A stretch of DNA of 24,669 nt from the NCBI GenBank assembly GCA_039881045.1, contig JAYWVB010000107.1:1-24669 (forward strand). The letters run 5' to 3'. The notes under the pieces were generated by a model, which was not told the DNA's origin, did no database searches, and worked only from the letters and a program-made list of their open reading frames with translations. This stretch comes from Chaetomium olivaceum. Its lineage: Eukaryota; Ascomycota; Sordariomycetes; Sordariales; Chaetomiaceae. Both the position numbers and the translations under genes were made by a program. Positions within the stretch are counted from its first letter, which is position 1, and each line of letters starts with the position of its first letter. Of the stretch, positions 1-9,417 are shown one piece after another.

Positions 1-922
1 CGAGCCCAGGGAGTAGAAAAACGTATGTCCCCTGGTGTGATTTTGCGTTGCGTTTCATTGCTGGCAGCGGCTGGACTGCCGTATATACTTAGGAATCCAA
101 GCTGCTCCATTACATTAGCGTTTTGCACCCTACCTTGACGATTAAATGTGCGTTACTTCAGTAAAGATCAAATGGCAATATACTGGACACAACAACGACA
201 CACGGGTAGTTATTTAGTTAAATTTCTACTGCTGCTAGAAGGTTAACAACCATCAATTGTATGCACATACGAAATGGATATGCAGCTATCTCTGCTCCCT
301 TCGTCGGGTCATCCAGTCTAGCATAACCACTAGGAGGCCTAACCCAGTCTAGCATAACCACTAGGAGGCCTAACCCAATATGCTCGAGTCGCGTTCTCCC
401 CAAGCATGTCCTACCACGACGTCAAAGTTCCACACGCAGTATGCTTAGCATGTTCATCCACGTCAAGATCTATTATCTATCTGCGTTGTTGCAATCCCGC
501 CATCCAAGACGAAACAACCCAATGCTTGTTGCCCTCGAAGCGCAGCGCTACCCTACCCATTTGCGAGCCCATCTGTCCGTCCATCTTCCCACTACCTATG
601 GCGCCGCCATCGTTCTCGTGTCTTCCCCGTCGAGATATCCGAGTACCAACCCCCTCCGAGAAGCCCACAAGCCAAAAAGGACACCAACGGCCATCGACTA
701 GAGAGAAATCGGATTGCTCATACTCTTTTTCTTCTTTCTTACACAACGCCACATAACTCAACACCAACCAGCCCAGCCAACCCAGCTCAACCAGCTCAAC
801 TCAACCCGGCCTAACAACCAACACACACCCATTCCCATCACCCATCATCTTGCCTCCCCCACAACATCCCACCCTCAACGACGCCCGCAAGCCCACCATC
901 AACGAAGCCCCCCGTCCCACCC
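1..922. other. Intergenic DNA at left edge; no gene recognised
   Basis: No reading frame here looks like a conserved protein. The open frames at 406-756 (+) and 477-767 (-) have mixed composition with no motif. Positions 313-377 hold a short tandem duplication. Positions 720-900 are pyrimidine/CCA-rich on the plus strand and probably belong to the 3' untranslated region of the minus-strand AOS1 gene, although a plus-strand leader cannot be excluded. Confidence 0.6.
313..377. repeat. 31-bp tandem duplication, about 2.1 copies
   Basis: A 31-bp unit starting CCAGTCTAGCATAACC is followed immediately by an identical second copy, plus two bases of a third. The copies agree at every position from 313 to 377 when shifted by 31. 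The absence of any difference suggests a recent duplication, or strand slippage during copying or assembly. It lies in non-coding DNA. Confidence 0.9.
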
Positions 923-2234
923 TCAAACACCCCGCCACAGACACCCACCACCCCCGGGGGGCCCCGCACTCACCAGCAAGCCCCTCCCCAGCTCGCCCTC
1001 CGGGTGCAGGGCATACACGCCCGCCTCCATGGCGTCGCCGTCAAAGATGACAAAGTTCTGGATGGGCTGCTGCGTGCACCCCAGCACGTTGATGACGTCC
1101 TGCGCCAGCTGGCCGCCCAGCACCGCCGCCACGGGCGCCACCTCGCTCGCGGCACCGCTCACGGCACCCCCGCCGTTGCCACCATTCCCACCGTTTCCGC
1201 CATTCCCACCATTTGCATTCCCAGCGGCAGCACCGGAGGAGGAGGGTGCAACGTTCTGCAGAAACGCCCTCAGCACGTCGCTCCGCAGCGTCTCGGACGG
1301 CAGGCCCAGCGCTTTATGCTGGTCGCTGCAGAGGCGCGTGAACTCGGCGAGGTGGCTGCGGTCGGCGGTCTGCGGGGCCTGGCCGCCATGGTTCGCGGCG
1401 AACTCCCACGCGGCCCGGAAACAGGACAGGAGGGGCGTCACGGCGCGGCGGCGGCGCGGAGAGCGCAGGATGTCCGCGGGGAGCTGGGAGGCGCCCGACG
1501 CGAGGTACCAGGTGGAGTAGAGCTCGCGCTTGGTGACGAGTTCTTCGGTGGCTTCGACGCCGGGCTTGGGGGAGACGGCGAGGACGGAGCGGGTGCGGGA
1601 TTCGGGGCCCAGGGGTGTCGCGAGGTTGGACTTGGCGCGCGAGATGACGAAGGTGTGCTCGATCAGGTCGGCGAAGAGGAAGCCGTAGAGGCCGTGCGAG
1701 TTGGCGGCGTAGAAGGGCTTGTCGTGCAGGCGCGTGGCCGTGTTGATGATGTTGAGGGTGGGCGAGTCCAAGTCGGTGGCGATGATGATGTCGAAGGGGG
1801 CGAAGAAGGAAGGGGGCTTGAAGCGCACGTCGACCGTGTCGATGTGGATGCGCACGCGCGGGTTGAGGCGCTGGAGGGCGACGGCCGCGGCGGCCGCGCG
1901 GTTGGTGCCCAGAGGAGTGGTCTCTTCCGAGAGGAGGAACTGTGCGCCTAGATCGGAGGGCGTGACAGGATCCGGGTCGAGGATGGTCAGCGAACCGATG
2001 CCGGCAAGTACGAGGTTCTTTGCGATCTCGTTGGCTAGCGCTTTCATGGTGATGAGGAGGATGTTGGCGTTGCGGATCTTCTCCTGGGCCTTCATCCCCC
2101 AAAGGCGGATCTGGCGATCATAGAGGGCAATCTCATCTGGAGGGCGGTTAGAGGATGTGGTATGGTGAGCTGTGTAGTGACGACCACTTACCGGCGCTGA
2201 TGGCGTTTCCTGGCCCGTTGGTATCGACCGGCAT
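923..2234 (-). CDS. AOS1: SUMO-activating enzyme E1, subunit 1 (Aos1/Sae1)
   Basis: Aos1 pairs with Uba2 to form the nuclear E1 that adenylates SUMO. I place exon 1 at 2192-2234 (ATG at 2234-2232), an intron of 55 bases at 2137-2191 (GTAAGT donor, TCTAAC branch, CAG acceptor) and exon 2 at 923-2136, giving about 418 residues. Reading across the intron joins a short leader to the family signature LYDRQIRLWGMKAQEKI (about residues 19-35). The nucleotide-binding fold follows, with NEIAKNLVLAGIGSLTILD near residues 50-70. There is no Uba2-type catalytic cysteine domain, as expected for this half of the E1. The C-terminal part carries GGQLAQDVINVLG and NFVIFDGDAMEA, typical of Aos1. A Gly/Asn-rich run (about residues 322-340) interrupts the region before them. 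The last 15 or so residues are Gly/Pro-rich and unlike the family. A GTGAGT donor at 973-968 could instead start a final intron, so the extreme C-terminus is uncertain. Confidence 0.93.
2137..2191 (-). other. Intron of AOS1
   Basis: The donor is GTAAGTGG, the branch-like site is CTAAC and the acceptor is CAG. Removing it joins the exon-1 peptide ending in NAISA to DEIALYDRQ in frame. The intron is otherwise open, which hides it from a simple ORF scan. Confidence 0.92.
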
Positions 2235-3704
2235 GGTTGCAGTCGAGGCCGTTTGAATGCCAAAGTTGGCGGCTGGCTCTGAAGCCTGGGCTTGTTGGCG
2301 TTCCATCGAAGAGACTTGGAAATCTGTGAATTGTAATTGTTTTTCGAGTGGGATAATTAAAGTTCAACCGTGTTGATATAAGAAGAGGCCGCCTGGTTGA
2401 GTTTGGAGGGTTGAGTTTAGGTGGTTGGACTTTAGTTGCTCCCTGCCTGGAGACACAGGGACTTTCAGGCCTTCTTGCCGAAACAAAATATCGGAATCCG
2501 TTTGTTTTCAAGCGCAAACGCAGCCGGAGCAAATCGCAATTGTTGGCTGCCCGATGCAAAGCAGTTGCCCGGTCTTAAACAACCTTGGCCTGTAACTCGT
2601 GAAATTGGCCCGGCTGCTTGCAATGGATGTTAGTTACGAGCCCGAAACCTCAGCTTGGAACCTGAGCCTGAATCTAGCCCGGTAGGTAAGACTAGAATCG
2701 AAGCCCGTCGTGTTTCGGGGCAACGTACTCGAACTGAAGGTTCAAATGAACGAGAAAGCCGGATGGAAATGAAAGCGCTGCAGTTACTCGTTCCTGCATC
2801 TGTGTGTGTCGTTGCAACCCGTCCCGACCTGTTGCAGCTTGGCGAGGTCGCGTTAAGAGCTACACGGTTCAGATGATGGCAGTAGCCGGGATGTGAGTAT
2901 CGGCTAGCAATTCGTCTGATCCACTAATTCAAGCTCCCCACAGTTCACTCGAAAAGCTGAGTGTTCGCTCACCAGCTGTTCCCTGCAGGGTGCATATTAC
3001 TGTGTATCACTTCTAGAACCTTTTGTTCTTGTTTCCTTACTTTCTAGGCAGATTCTAAGACTAAAGGTACCATCTCGAATGCTTCTCTCATGGATTTATA
3101 ATCCGTGGAAAGCGCCGAAAATGAAATCTCAAACTTGGCCTGTAATTTGTTCCCATACATGAAGGTAGGGTAGGCAATTGGGTGACCTGCCACCCTCTGG
3201 CCGAAAAAACCGAATACCAAAACTAAACTAAAAGACAACCAAAAAAGAAGAGCTAGAGCAAAATAATGCAAAATGGAAACAAAGTAAAAGAGATGTAAAT
3301 AGAGTGAAAATAATATTCTCCAGACTTCCGGAAAACTTTTGTATCGTTTCTACAACTCGAGCTTCTCCACTTGGAGTTCGGCTTTCTTTGCCCATGTGGT
3401 GCCTGCATACCGTTACCTTGCGTTTCACGCCACAGAGTGTCAGCCACGAACCCTGACTGGTCCCCCTCTCCATGACTTTCCCGTCTTGCATGTTCACTCC
3501 TTGGTATTTCGTACTGCGCTGCTATTCGACTGAGGGCCTCAAATCTCCACCTCAAGCTGAACTCCGATAACCGACCGGTCGGCTAGTTCTTTGACTACCT
3601 TGCTAGCTTCTAGCGATTTCAACCTACGGCGAGTCGACGTCAATTCCCGCGTTCACACTTCGTGTCACTCGAACCTCGTTTTCAGGCTGCGGCTTTGTTG
3701 TCCC
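2235..3704. other. Shared upstream region between divergent AOS1 and the 3705 gene
   Basis: These 1.47 kb hold no convincing gene. Positions 3180-3340 are notably A-rich on the plus strand, compared with the GC-rich flanks. The open frames at 2188-2559 (-), 3228-3555 (-) and 3591-3968 (+) have no family signature. The region should contain both promoters. I cannot assign individual sites with confidence. Confidence 0.6.
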
Positions 3705-5730
3705 ATGGTCAGTCGCCCCTCAGGAATTCGGTACGGTCCGCCTGATAGCGTGGCCTCGTGTCACCTGTATTTGCTGCCATTTGCCGCACCCCCAGGTGTT
3801 GCCTGCTGGTTCGGAAACTGGCCTCATTTACTTCCCTTCACAATTTTAACACACACTTCAGTCCGGCGACCGTCCCCTGCTCCCACCGCTGGAACCCGGA
3901 ACCTTTCGAGGCGCCGACGGTACCATCCGTCGCTTTCTCGTCAACCCCACCGGGTCCGCCTCCGATGACCGAGCGACGGACAGCGCCTCCGAGAGGTTGT
4001 ATTCAGTAATCCAGCAATTCCACCACGACTTCCGCAGGCTCAACCAGCACTTGTCTGCCAATACCCAAAGTACAAACCCGGCCGTCGCCAGAATGGCCTC
4101 GGGCTCAAACGGAGACTTGCGACCGAGATTCAACCGAGATCCGCAACCGCCAAACGCCCCTCCTCCCGCCACTGCCGCCTCGCCCGGTTCTCCTTCGCTC
4201 CCGCCGCTGCGGTTTCTCGATCCGAGAGCGCGGGCCCCTCCTACCACGTTTACCGGCTCGGGGTCCCGCTCCAGCCGCTACCGTCCCACTGGCCGGTACC
4301 TGGATAGGGTTCGCTCGCACCTGGGCGCTACCCTTGATGACCTAAACCGAAACATTCACGACACTGACGCACAGCTACGAGCGTTGGTGGATTTTACCAA
4401 CAGTTCTGTCATGCCCCGTTCATCATCCGCCCTTTCGGACGCGCCGAACGACGTGGATATGGCCGACGCGAACCGCCGCATCAAGCGTCGAAAGCTAGAT
4501 ACGGAGAGGGCCGCCTCGAATTTTAAGGGCTTCCGTTATGGCAGATACGGCCAGATCGAGCCCGGCCAGCTCAACATGGAAATCGTGAGCTGTGACGGGG
4601 GGCTGTATTCGGACGAGCACTCGTACCCGCCCGAGAACATCCTCAAGAACGATTCCTCTGTCTACTGCACCAAGAGCAACCGCTGCAACATTGTCTTAAA
4701 GCACCAGGGCGGGACCGTGTTCAGCCTGCAGGAGCTTGTCATCAAAGCCCCGGGGTCGAAATTCTCATGCCCGTACGTTTCACTACTCACTCTGCGGGAA
4801 TCTGCCGTGCTCATCGTTGCCCATTAGTATCCGAGAAGGCATGGTGTTTGTGTCAATGGGGTTGGACGACCTGCTCAACCGTACCGCACAATATCAGATT
4901 CAGTACCTCCCTTCCCGCAGTCACCGACGCGGGACGGTCTACTTCCGCCACGAGGAGGACGGCCTTCCCCGGATACAGCGCCGGTCCTTGCGCGCGTACA
5001 GCTACGGCGCGGATGACGACGACGAGGACGGTGGCGGCGGCGACGGCAGGACCGCCCAGATCCCACCCGAGTTCACCGCTTCCCCGCCCCCTTTCACGTC
5101 ACCACCGTATGTAGTGAGGACGAAAGCGACGGCGAAGACCACTCTTCCAACTGCCCGCCGCTCGGCAGGCGACTCGCCAGCCGGCCCGCGCCTTGCCTTT
5201 GAAAGCGACAGCGACGACGAGGAAGAAAGCATCCAAATATTTGGCGGCCCGCGCCAGCCCTGGCCCCCGCGGACGAGGACGAACTCGATTACGGCACTAA
5301 CGCCGCCGCAGTCCTTCGGCGGCGCTACCGTGCCTCTCGCCTTCAGCAGAGCAGCGTGCCTCCCGGCAGCAGCAGCAGCAGCAGCAACAACCGAACAACA
5401 ACAACAACAAACCCCCACCGAAGCGGCAGCGCCAATTCCGGTCGGAAAACGTCGGCATGACGCTGGAGGAAGCCCAGGAGGCGTCGCAGATCGCGACGCA
5501 GGAGGCCGTGCGGGCGGTCGGCGGCGAGCTGATGGCGCCGCTGGCGCTTTCTTTATCGAGAAAGACAAAAACAAGTGCACGGTGCGGTTTGACCCGCCTG
5601 TGAGCGGCCGCTTCATCTGCTCAAGATGTGGAGCACGCATCAGGACCCGCAGAAGAATATCGACATCCAGGCCGTGGTGGCGAAGGGGTTTGCTGGGCCA
5701 AGGTATTGTCCGGCGGTTGAGCTGGCTTGA
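3705..5730 (+). CDS. Conserved fungal protein of unknown function, frame broken several times
   Basis: I do not recognise a named family. The proposed model is an exon holding only ATG (3705-3707), an intron at 3708-3861, exon 2 at 3862-4772, an intron at 4773-4827 and exon 3 at 4828-5730. The frame upstream of the in-frame ATG at 4093 reads as good protein (for example RLYSVIQQFHHDFRRLNQHL), which is why I prefer the 3705 start; 4093 is the conservative alternative. After a disordered N-terminus with a basic stretch (RRIKRRKLD), a conserved-looking block starts with FKGFRYGRYGQIEPGQLNME. It contains SVYCTKSNRCNIVLKHQGG and continues across the intron into IREGMVFVSMGLDDLL. A long acidic and Gln-rich linker follows. 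A second block (MTLEEAQEASQIATQEAV, KCTVRFDPPVSGRFI, GFAGPRYCPAVELA) ends at TGA 5728-5730. Exon 3 changes frame about six times. With about seven single bases restored the protein is about 607 residues. The two blocks could be halves of one beta-sandwich (discoidin/galactose-binding-like) domain; that is inference. Confidence 0.72.
3708..3861 (+). other. Proposed intron directly after the start codon
   Basis: The donor is GTCAGT immediately after ATG 3705-3707. The 3' end is TTTTAACACACACTTCAG, with a branch-like TTTTAAC and a CAG acceptor. Splicing puts the ATG directly in frame (phase 0) with SGDRPLLPPLEPG and then with the rest of the protein. The donor is only moderately good, so this is tentative. 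Confidence 0.5.
4773..4827 (+). other. Intron in the 3705-5730 gene
   Basis: A GTACGT donor and a CCCATTAG acceptor give a 55-base intron. Splicing joins KFSCP to IREGMVFVSM in frame. Without splicing the frame ends at a TAG formed at the acceptor. Confidence 0.85.
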
Positions 5731-5769
5731 GATGTGGATGGGAGAGGGGAGGGGTTTGGGGACGAGGAT

Positions 5770-5791
5770 GGGGATGGGGATGGGGATGGGG
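5770..5791 (+). other. G-quadruplex-type motif, four GGGG runs with 2-nt loops
   Basis: Four runs of four G (5770-5773, 5776-5779, 5782-5785, 5788-5791) are each separated by AT. This satisfies the usual quadruplex pattern on the sense strand. It starts 40 bases after the stop codon of the upstream gene, so it would be in that gene's 3' untranslated RNA. It may also simply be a GGGGAT microsatellite. Confidence 0.75.
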
Positions 5792-6800
5792 TGTCATAGG
5801 TTATGTTATGTATGGGCTGTGTTTGTGTTGGGTTGGGGGATAGTTTTATCGTTATGGGATCATTTCGGCATTGCCTGCTTAGAGGTGAGGGCTGGCTGGG
5901 CTGGCGTCTCGGATGGGTTCATGATGGTTCGTTCGGCATGGAGGATATATTATATCCTTGGGCATGGGTTCATGATGCGGATCTCTCTTGGTTTTGGTCA
6001 CGGAAGCATAGATCATCGGTACGGCATAGTTATGGGTTTCAGTTGCGAGAGCCTGATCTGTTTGTTGAGTTTTGTTCTTGGTCCATTTTGGGATTGGTAG
6101 CGTTGATCAACGGCATGGTAACTACATTGATTTGTCTTGTACCAAGTACTTTGTCGAGAACTCTGGGGTTGACTTGGGTTGACTAGACAGACATATTCTA
6201 TGTTTGGTGAAGCTTAGGGGGCCAATGAGGCGGTTCCGGATGATTCATAATGAGTTTGGACGGGCTGTTTTGAGTTTCTGCTGAGTCACTGTAGGAGGCA
6301 ATGCTTTTCGGACTTGAACGTCTTGGCGAGCGTGGCGCTTGAGTCATCCGGCAGGGGCGAGAATCGGCTCGGCTGTGGTGAGGCAGGCGAATGGTTGAGA
6401 GCTTGGTAATGCTTGATGTTTGAGAGATACCTTGGTCTCGAGTATTGTAATCGGTGATTGTTGGGCAATTATGGTAGACATTGGGAAAGAATGGGAATTA
6501 AGGTTAATTTCAGATGTCTGATAATGGTAATGTACTGTAATATGCGTATCTGTCAAGCTTATCGCGGTATTATATGTATCATTCAGCACCAGCTTCCAAG
6601 TACAGGTAGGTGCACCCCAGGGTAGTTTACAAACAATTCGACAAATCGAAGTATGGGCTCAGTACTTCTATGCATGCATTCATGTTCCTGCCAGGGGTCA
6701 AACTCATCACTCTGGGGAGTCACGAGCTTCGCATTGGGCCGCAGGACGCAGGCCCTTGAAGATGCGGGCTACCTGCCCCACTTAGAATTCTGCCCATATC

Positions 6801-6808
6801 ATATATAT
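6801..6808 (+). promoter_or_regulatory. TATA-like element upstream of TIF6
   Basis: ATATATAT sits about 160 bases before the TIF6 ATG. It is followed by a pyrimidine-rich stretch (TCTGCCGTTTTCTCTCGCC) and an A/C-rich segment without ATG triplets. This is a plausible core promoter and clean leader, judged from position and composition only. Confidence 0.4.
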
Positions 6809-6970
6809 CTGCCGTTTTCTCTCGCCTCCACAACCTCAGCATTAGCAAGCAAAACAGCAACGCACCAAGGCAACAGACCTCGAGGTCCCCAAGCGAGAAC
6901 GACAAAAGACCCTTTCACCTCCCCTTCCCACACCAGACACATAAATAGCGACCATCAGATATTTGCAACC

Positions 6971-7928
6971 ATGGCTGTCCGAGCACAATTCGAGAATTCC
7001 AACGAGTAAGCCACACCCAGTTTTGTTTGCCCCGCGTTCCGACGAACCCCGCGATCATATGCAATTGTGCGACAGCACACACGCGACCACTTTCTTCTCG
7101 CATGAACTTGGAATCATGGCTGACCACAATGCAGGGTTGGCGTCTTTGCGACATTAACAAACTCATTCGCCCTCGTGGCGGTCGGCGGGAGCGAGAACTT
7201 CTACAGCGTGTTCGAGGCCGAGCTACAGGATGTGATTCCCATCTGCAGGACAACAATTGCGGGCATGCGCATCGTCGGGCGGTTAACGGTTGGGTATGTA
7301 TCTCCTGGAAAGCCCTCCCCGGAAACGGGGAAGGTCTCGAAGAGGAAGAAGAATAGCCTACTGATACTCTTTGTGCTCTAGCAACCGGAAAGGCCTGCTC
7401 GTCCCTAACACCACAACCGACCAGGAGCTGCAGCATCTACGCAATAGCTTGCCGGACGAAATCAAAATTGTGCGCATCGAGGAGCGGCTGTCGGCGCTGG
7501 GCAACGTGGTCGTGACCAACGACCACACGGCGCTGGTGCATCCCGACCTGGAGCGCGAGACGGAAGAGATCATCGCCGACGTACTGGGGGTGGAGGTGTT
7601 CCGGCAGACGGTGGCGGACCACGTGCTGGTGGGCTCGTACATGACGCTCAGCAACCAGGGCGGGCTCGTGCATCCCAAGACCAGCATCCAGGACCAGGAC
7701 GAGCTGAGCAGCCTGTTGCAGGTGCCGCTCGTCGCGGGCAGTGTGAACCGCGGGAGCAACGTGATCGGCGGCGGCATGGTGGTCAACGACTGGATGTCGG
7801 TCACCGGGCTCGACACCACCGCGCCCGAGCTCAGCGTCATCGAGAGCGTCTTCCGACTCGGCGAGGGCGCCGCGCCCGGGAATGTCAATACCACCATGAA
7901 GGAGACGATAGTGGAGTCGTTTTACTGA
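6971..7928 (+). CDS. TIF6: Eukaryotic translation initiation factor 6 (ribosome anti-association factor)
   Basis: eIF6/Tif6 binds pre-60S subunits in the nucleolus and cytoplasm. It is needed for 60S maturation and export and blocks premature joining with 40S until its release. The exons are 6971-7005, 7135-7293 and 7382-7928, giving 246 residues, the normal family length. The N-terminus MAVRAQFENSNE is canonical and fixes the start. After splicing it continues into VGVFATLTNSFALVAVGGSE and AGMRIVGRLTVGNRKGLLVP. The repeated pentein-fold units follow with DHTALVHPDLERETEEII, GGLVHPKTS and GSNVIGGGMVVNDW. The C-terminus ends in ESVFRLGEG...VESFY. Both splice junctions restore uninterrupted family sequence and no frame break is seen. 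An in-frame open extension upstream to 6653 is rejected because its residues do not look conserved. Confidence 0.97.
7006..7134 (+). other. TIF6 intron 1
   Basis: The donor is GTAAGC and the acceptor is ATGCAG; the intron is 129 bases. It splits a Glu codon (GA|G) between NSNE and VGVFATLTNSF. Confidence 0.95.
7294..7381 (+). other. TIF6 intron 2
   Basis: The donor is GTATGT and the acceptor is GCTCTAG; the intron is 88 bases. It splits a Gly codon (GG|C) so that GRLTV continues directly into GNRKGLLVPN. Confidence 0.95.
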
Positions 7929-9303
7929 GCGACGAGGTGTGGGTGGGGACCGGTCTTGGTTAATTTTAAACCTTTCGAGTCTGCGCGTCGCGGGCATGAC
8001 AAGGTTGGATTCGCGCCAGTTCAGGTGCGTTTTGGTGGTCGAAACGAGCGTATACCTATGTCGGGCTCCTTGACTGCCTTGAGGGGGGGTATTATATTAG
8101 TAGATCGAATAGATCACTTCCCCTCTCACTCCTTTCCATTACCAGGCGCCTTGGTTGTCTTACCCAACTGCTGGTGCGAAGGGGTGGTGCGAGGGTTCGG
8201 GTTATAATGCTGATTGCCGAGATCGACATCAAACACGTTCTGTGAATCTTCTGTTTCTGTTCCTGGTTGCCAATATCCCCCTGTGGATTACAGATCAGCG
8301 GCGAGCTGGCCTATGATGCTGGGGCACTCCTCTCGCTTGAAGCCAAGCCAATCGAGGCCCTCCAGATGAACACTCTCTGACCACGTAAGGGTACCGCATT
8401 GGTGCAGCATCTGATACCTCACCAGATACGGACACCAGGAATGGACATGCTGTCTCTTGAAACATGCGGGCCTGACGTCAAAGTCAAAGTATGTAACTCG
8501 AGAAAGGTGGAACCTCGAATGCATGTGCTGCTTGCTGCCTTCAAGGTTCAAGTTCGCGGCGGTTTGTTAAGTGGAACCTGCCGCGCAATATCAACTGAGG
8601 ACCCTGGAAACTGCCCCAACTTGGAAGGCGCTTGCCGCTCCAGGGCTCTTGTAAACAGAGCATGTCCTCGGTTCCCACCCGACGATTTCCCCCGTTCATC
8701 GGCTTCTTCTCTTTTCTTTGGGCCTTTCGATCTTTAATGCCAGCATCGGCATGGTGGTCGATGCGTGCCATGAATTATATTTGGAATCGATAGTCATCTC
8801 CTATCGCGTTCCCTTGTCAGCCGTCTGCACATAACTACCGGCCTGCGGGTTTGCGGGGCCCGGATCTGGGGTAGTGTTGACCTGCACGAGGGAGCTCCCA
8901 TTCGCTCATCGTTGCCGTGTCACCTGTCACCTTCTTACCCCGAGCTTCAACTCTCACCTCGTTCATCAACTCGCTGGCAGAACTCGATTGGAGCTCAGTC
9001 CTTAACGACATTGGGCTTGTTTAGGCTTCCACATTCCACCTGGATGTAAACTGACACCGCGCTCCCGTTGGTGGATCTGCGTACAGAAACAGCCAGGACA
9101 ACCTGGGAACCCATCATCACGGTTCTGAGAGTTGGAATGCCCGGCTGTCAACAGACAAATCATCCAGTTACAACAATTTGAAGCTTTCAAATCAGCCCCG
9201 CCAAACAAAACTACATACACTAGTGGAGGCCAACAGGAATCGAGATCAGATTGCTGTGGCTGACCCAGGGATACCCACGGAGCTCCCGAAACATTAACGC
9301 ATC
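7929..9303. other. Region between TIF6 and the 9417 gene
   Basis: No gene is recognised. The frame at 8399-8737 (+) and the minus-strand frames at 8288-8771 and 9002-9220 carry no motif and have composition like non-coding DNA. The first few hundred bases are presumably TIF6 3' untranslated DNA. The remainder should include the promoter of the gene starting at 9417. Confidence 0.6.
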
Positions 9304-9417
9304 ATGCTAAGCTCCAACCCTGCCTTGTCCTCCTCGCCGCCCTTGGACCTACGCCCGCCATCTCACACTACGCCCGCCCGCACGCGCATTACAATCACGG
9401 GTGGCTACCCCGGATAA
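9304..9417 (+). CDS. Upstream ORF (37 codons) whose stop overlaps the next start (TAATG)
   Basis: ATG at 9304 opens a frame of 37 sense codons ending at TAA 9415-9417. The last A of the stop is the A of the ATG (9417-9419) of the 527-residue gene. The peptide is Ser/Pro/Thr-rich and ends with TRITITGGYPG. It has two readings. It may be a genuine upstream ORF placed for termination-reinitiation. Or it may be the true N-terminus of the main protein, cut off by a lost C in the CCCC run at 9408-9411, since a one-base deletion is exactly the shift between the two frames. Other genes in this window show such losses, so I cannot choose from sequence alone. Confidence 0.45.
   Translation: MLSSNPALSSSPPLDLRPPSHTTPARTRITITGGYPG

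Larger units (their letters stand above)
5731..6970. other. Region between the 3705-5730 gene and TIF6
   Basis: The first part is probably the 3' untranslated region of the upstream gene and holds a four-run G tract (5770-5791). The rest has no recognisable gene. The last part contains a TATA-like run (6801-6808) and a C/A-rich leader for TIF6. The open frame 6653-7009 runs into the TIF6 start in the same frame, but the added residues look random. Confidence 0.6.

Noticed and set aside
714..1520. Plus-strand 268-residue frame over the AOS1 region
   Set aside because: It is antisense to the clearly conserved AOS1 exon and is made of Pro/Ala/Arg-rich shadow translation; the high GC content opens many false frames here. 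The same applies to the 1004-1951 frame.
4736..6100. 454-residue open frame read straight through to 6100
   Set aside because: Past about 5090 the conserved blocks lie in other frames, and the C-terminal 140 residues (Trp/Gly/Met-rich) are translated 3' untranslated sequence. The natural stop is at 5728-5730 in a different frame.
6653..7009. In-frame N-terminal extension of TIF6
   Set aside because: eIF6 proteins begin at MAVRAQFEN. The extension includes the TATA-like run and leader sequence and has no conserved character.
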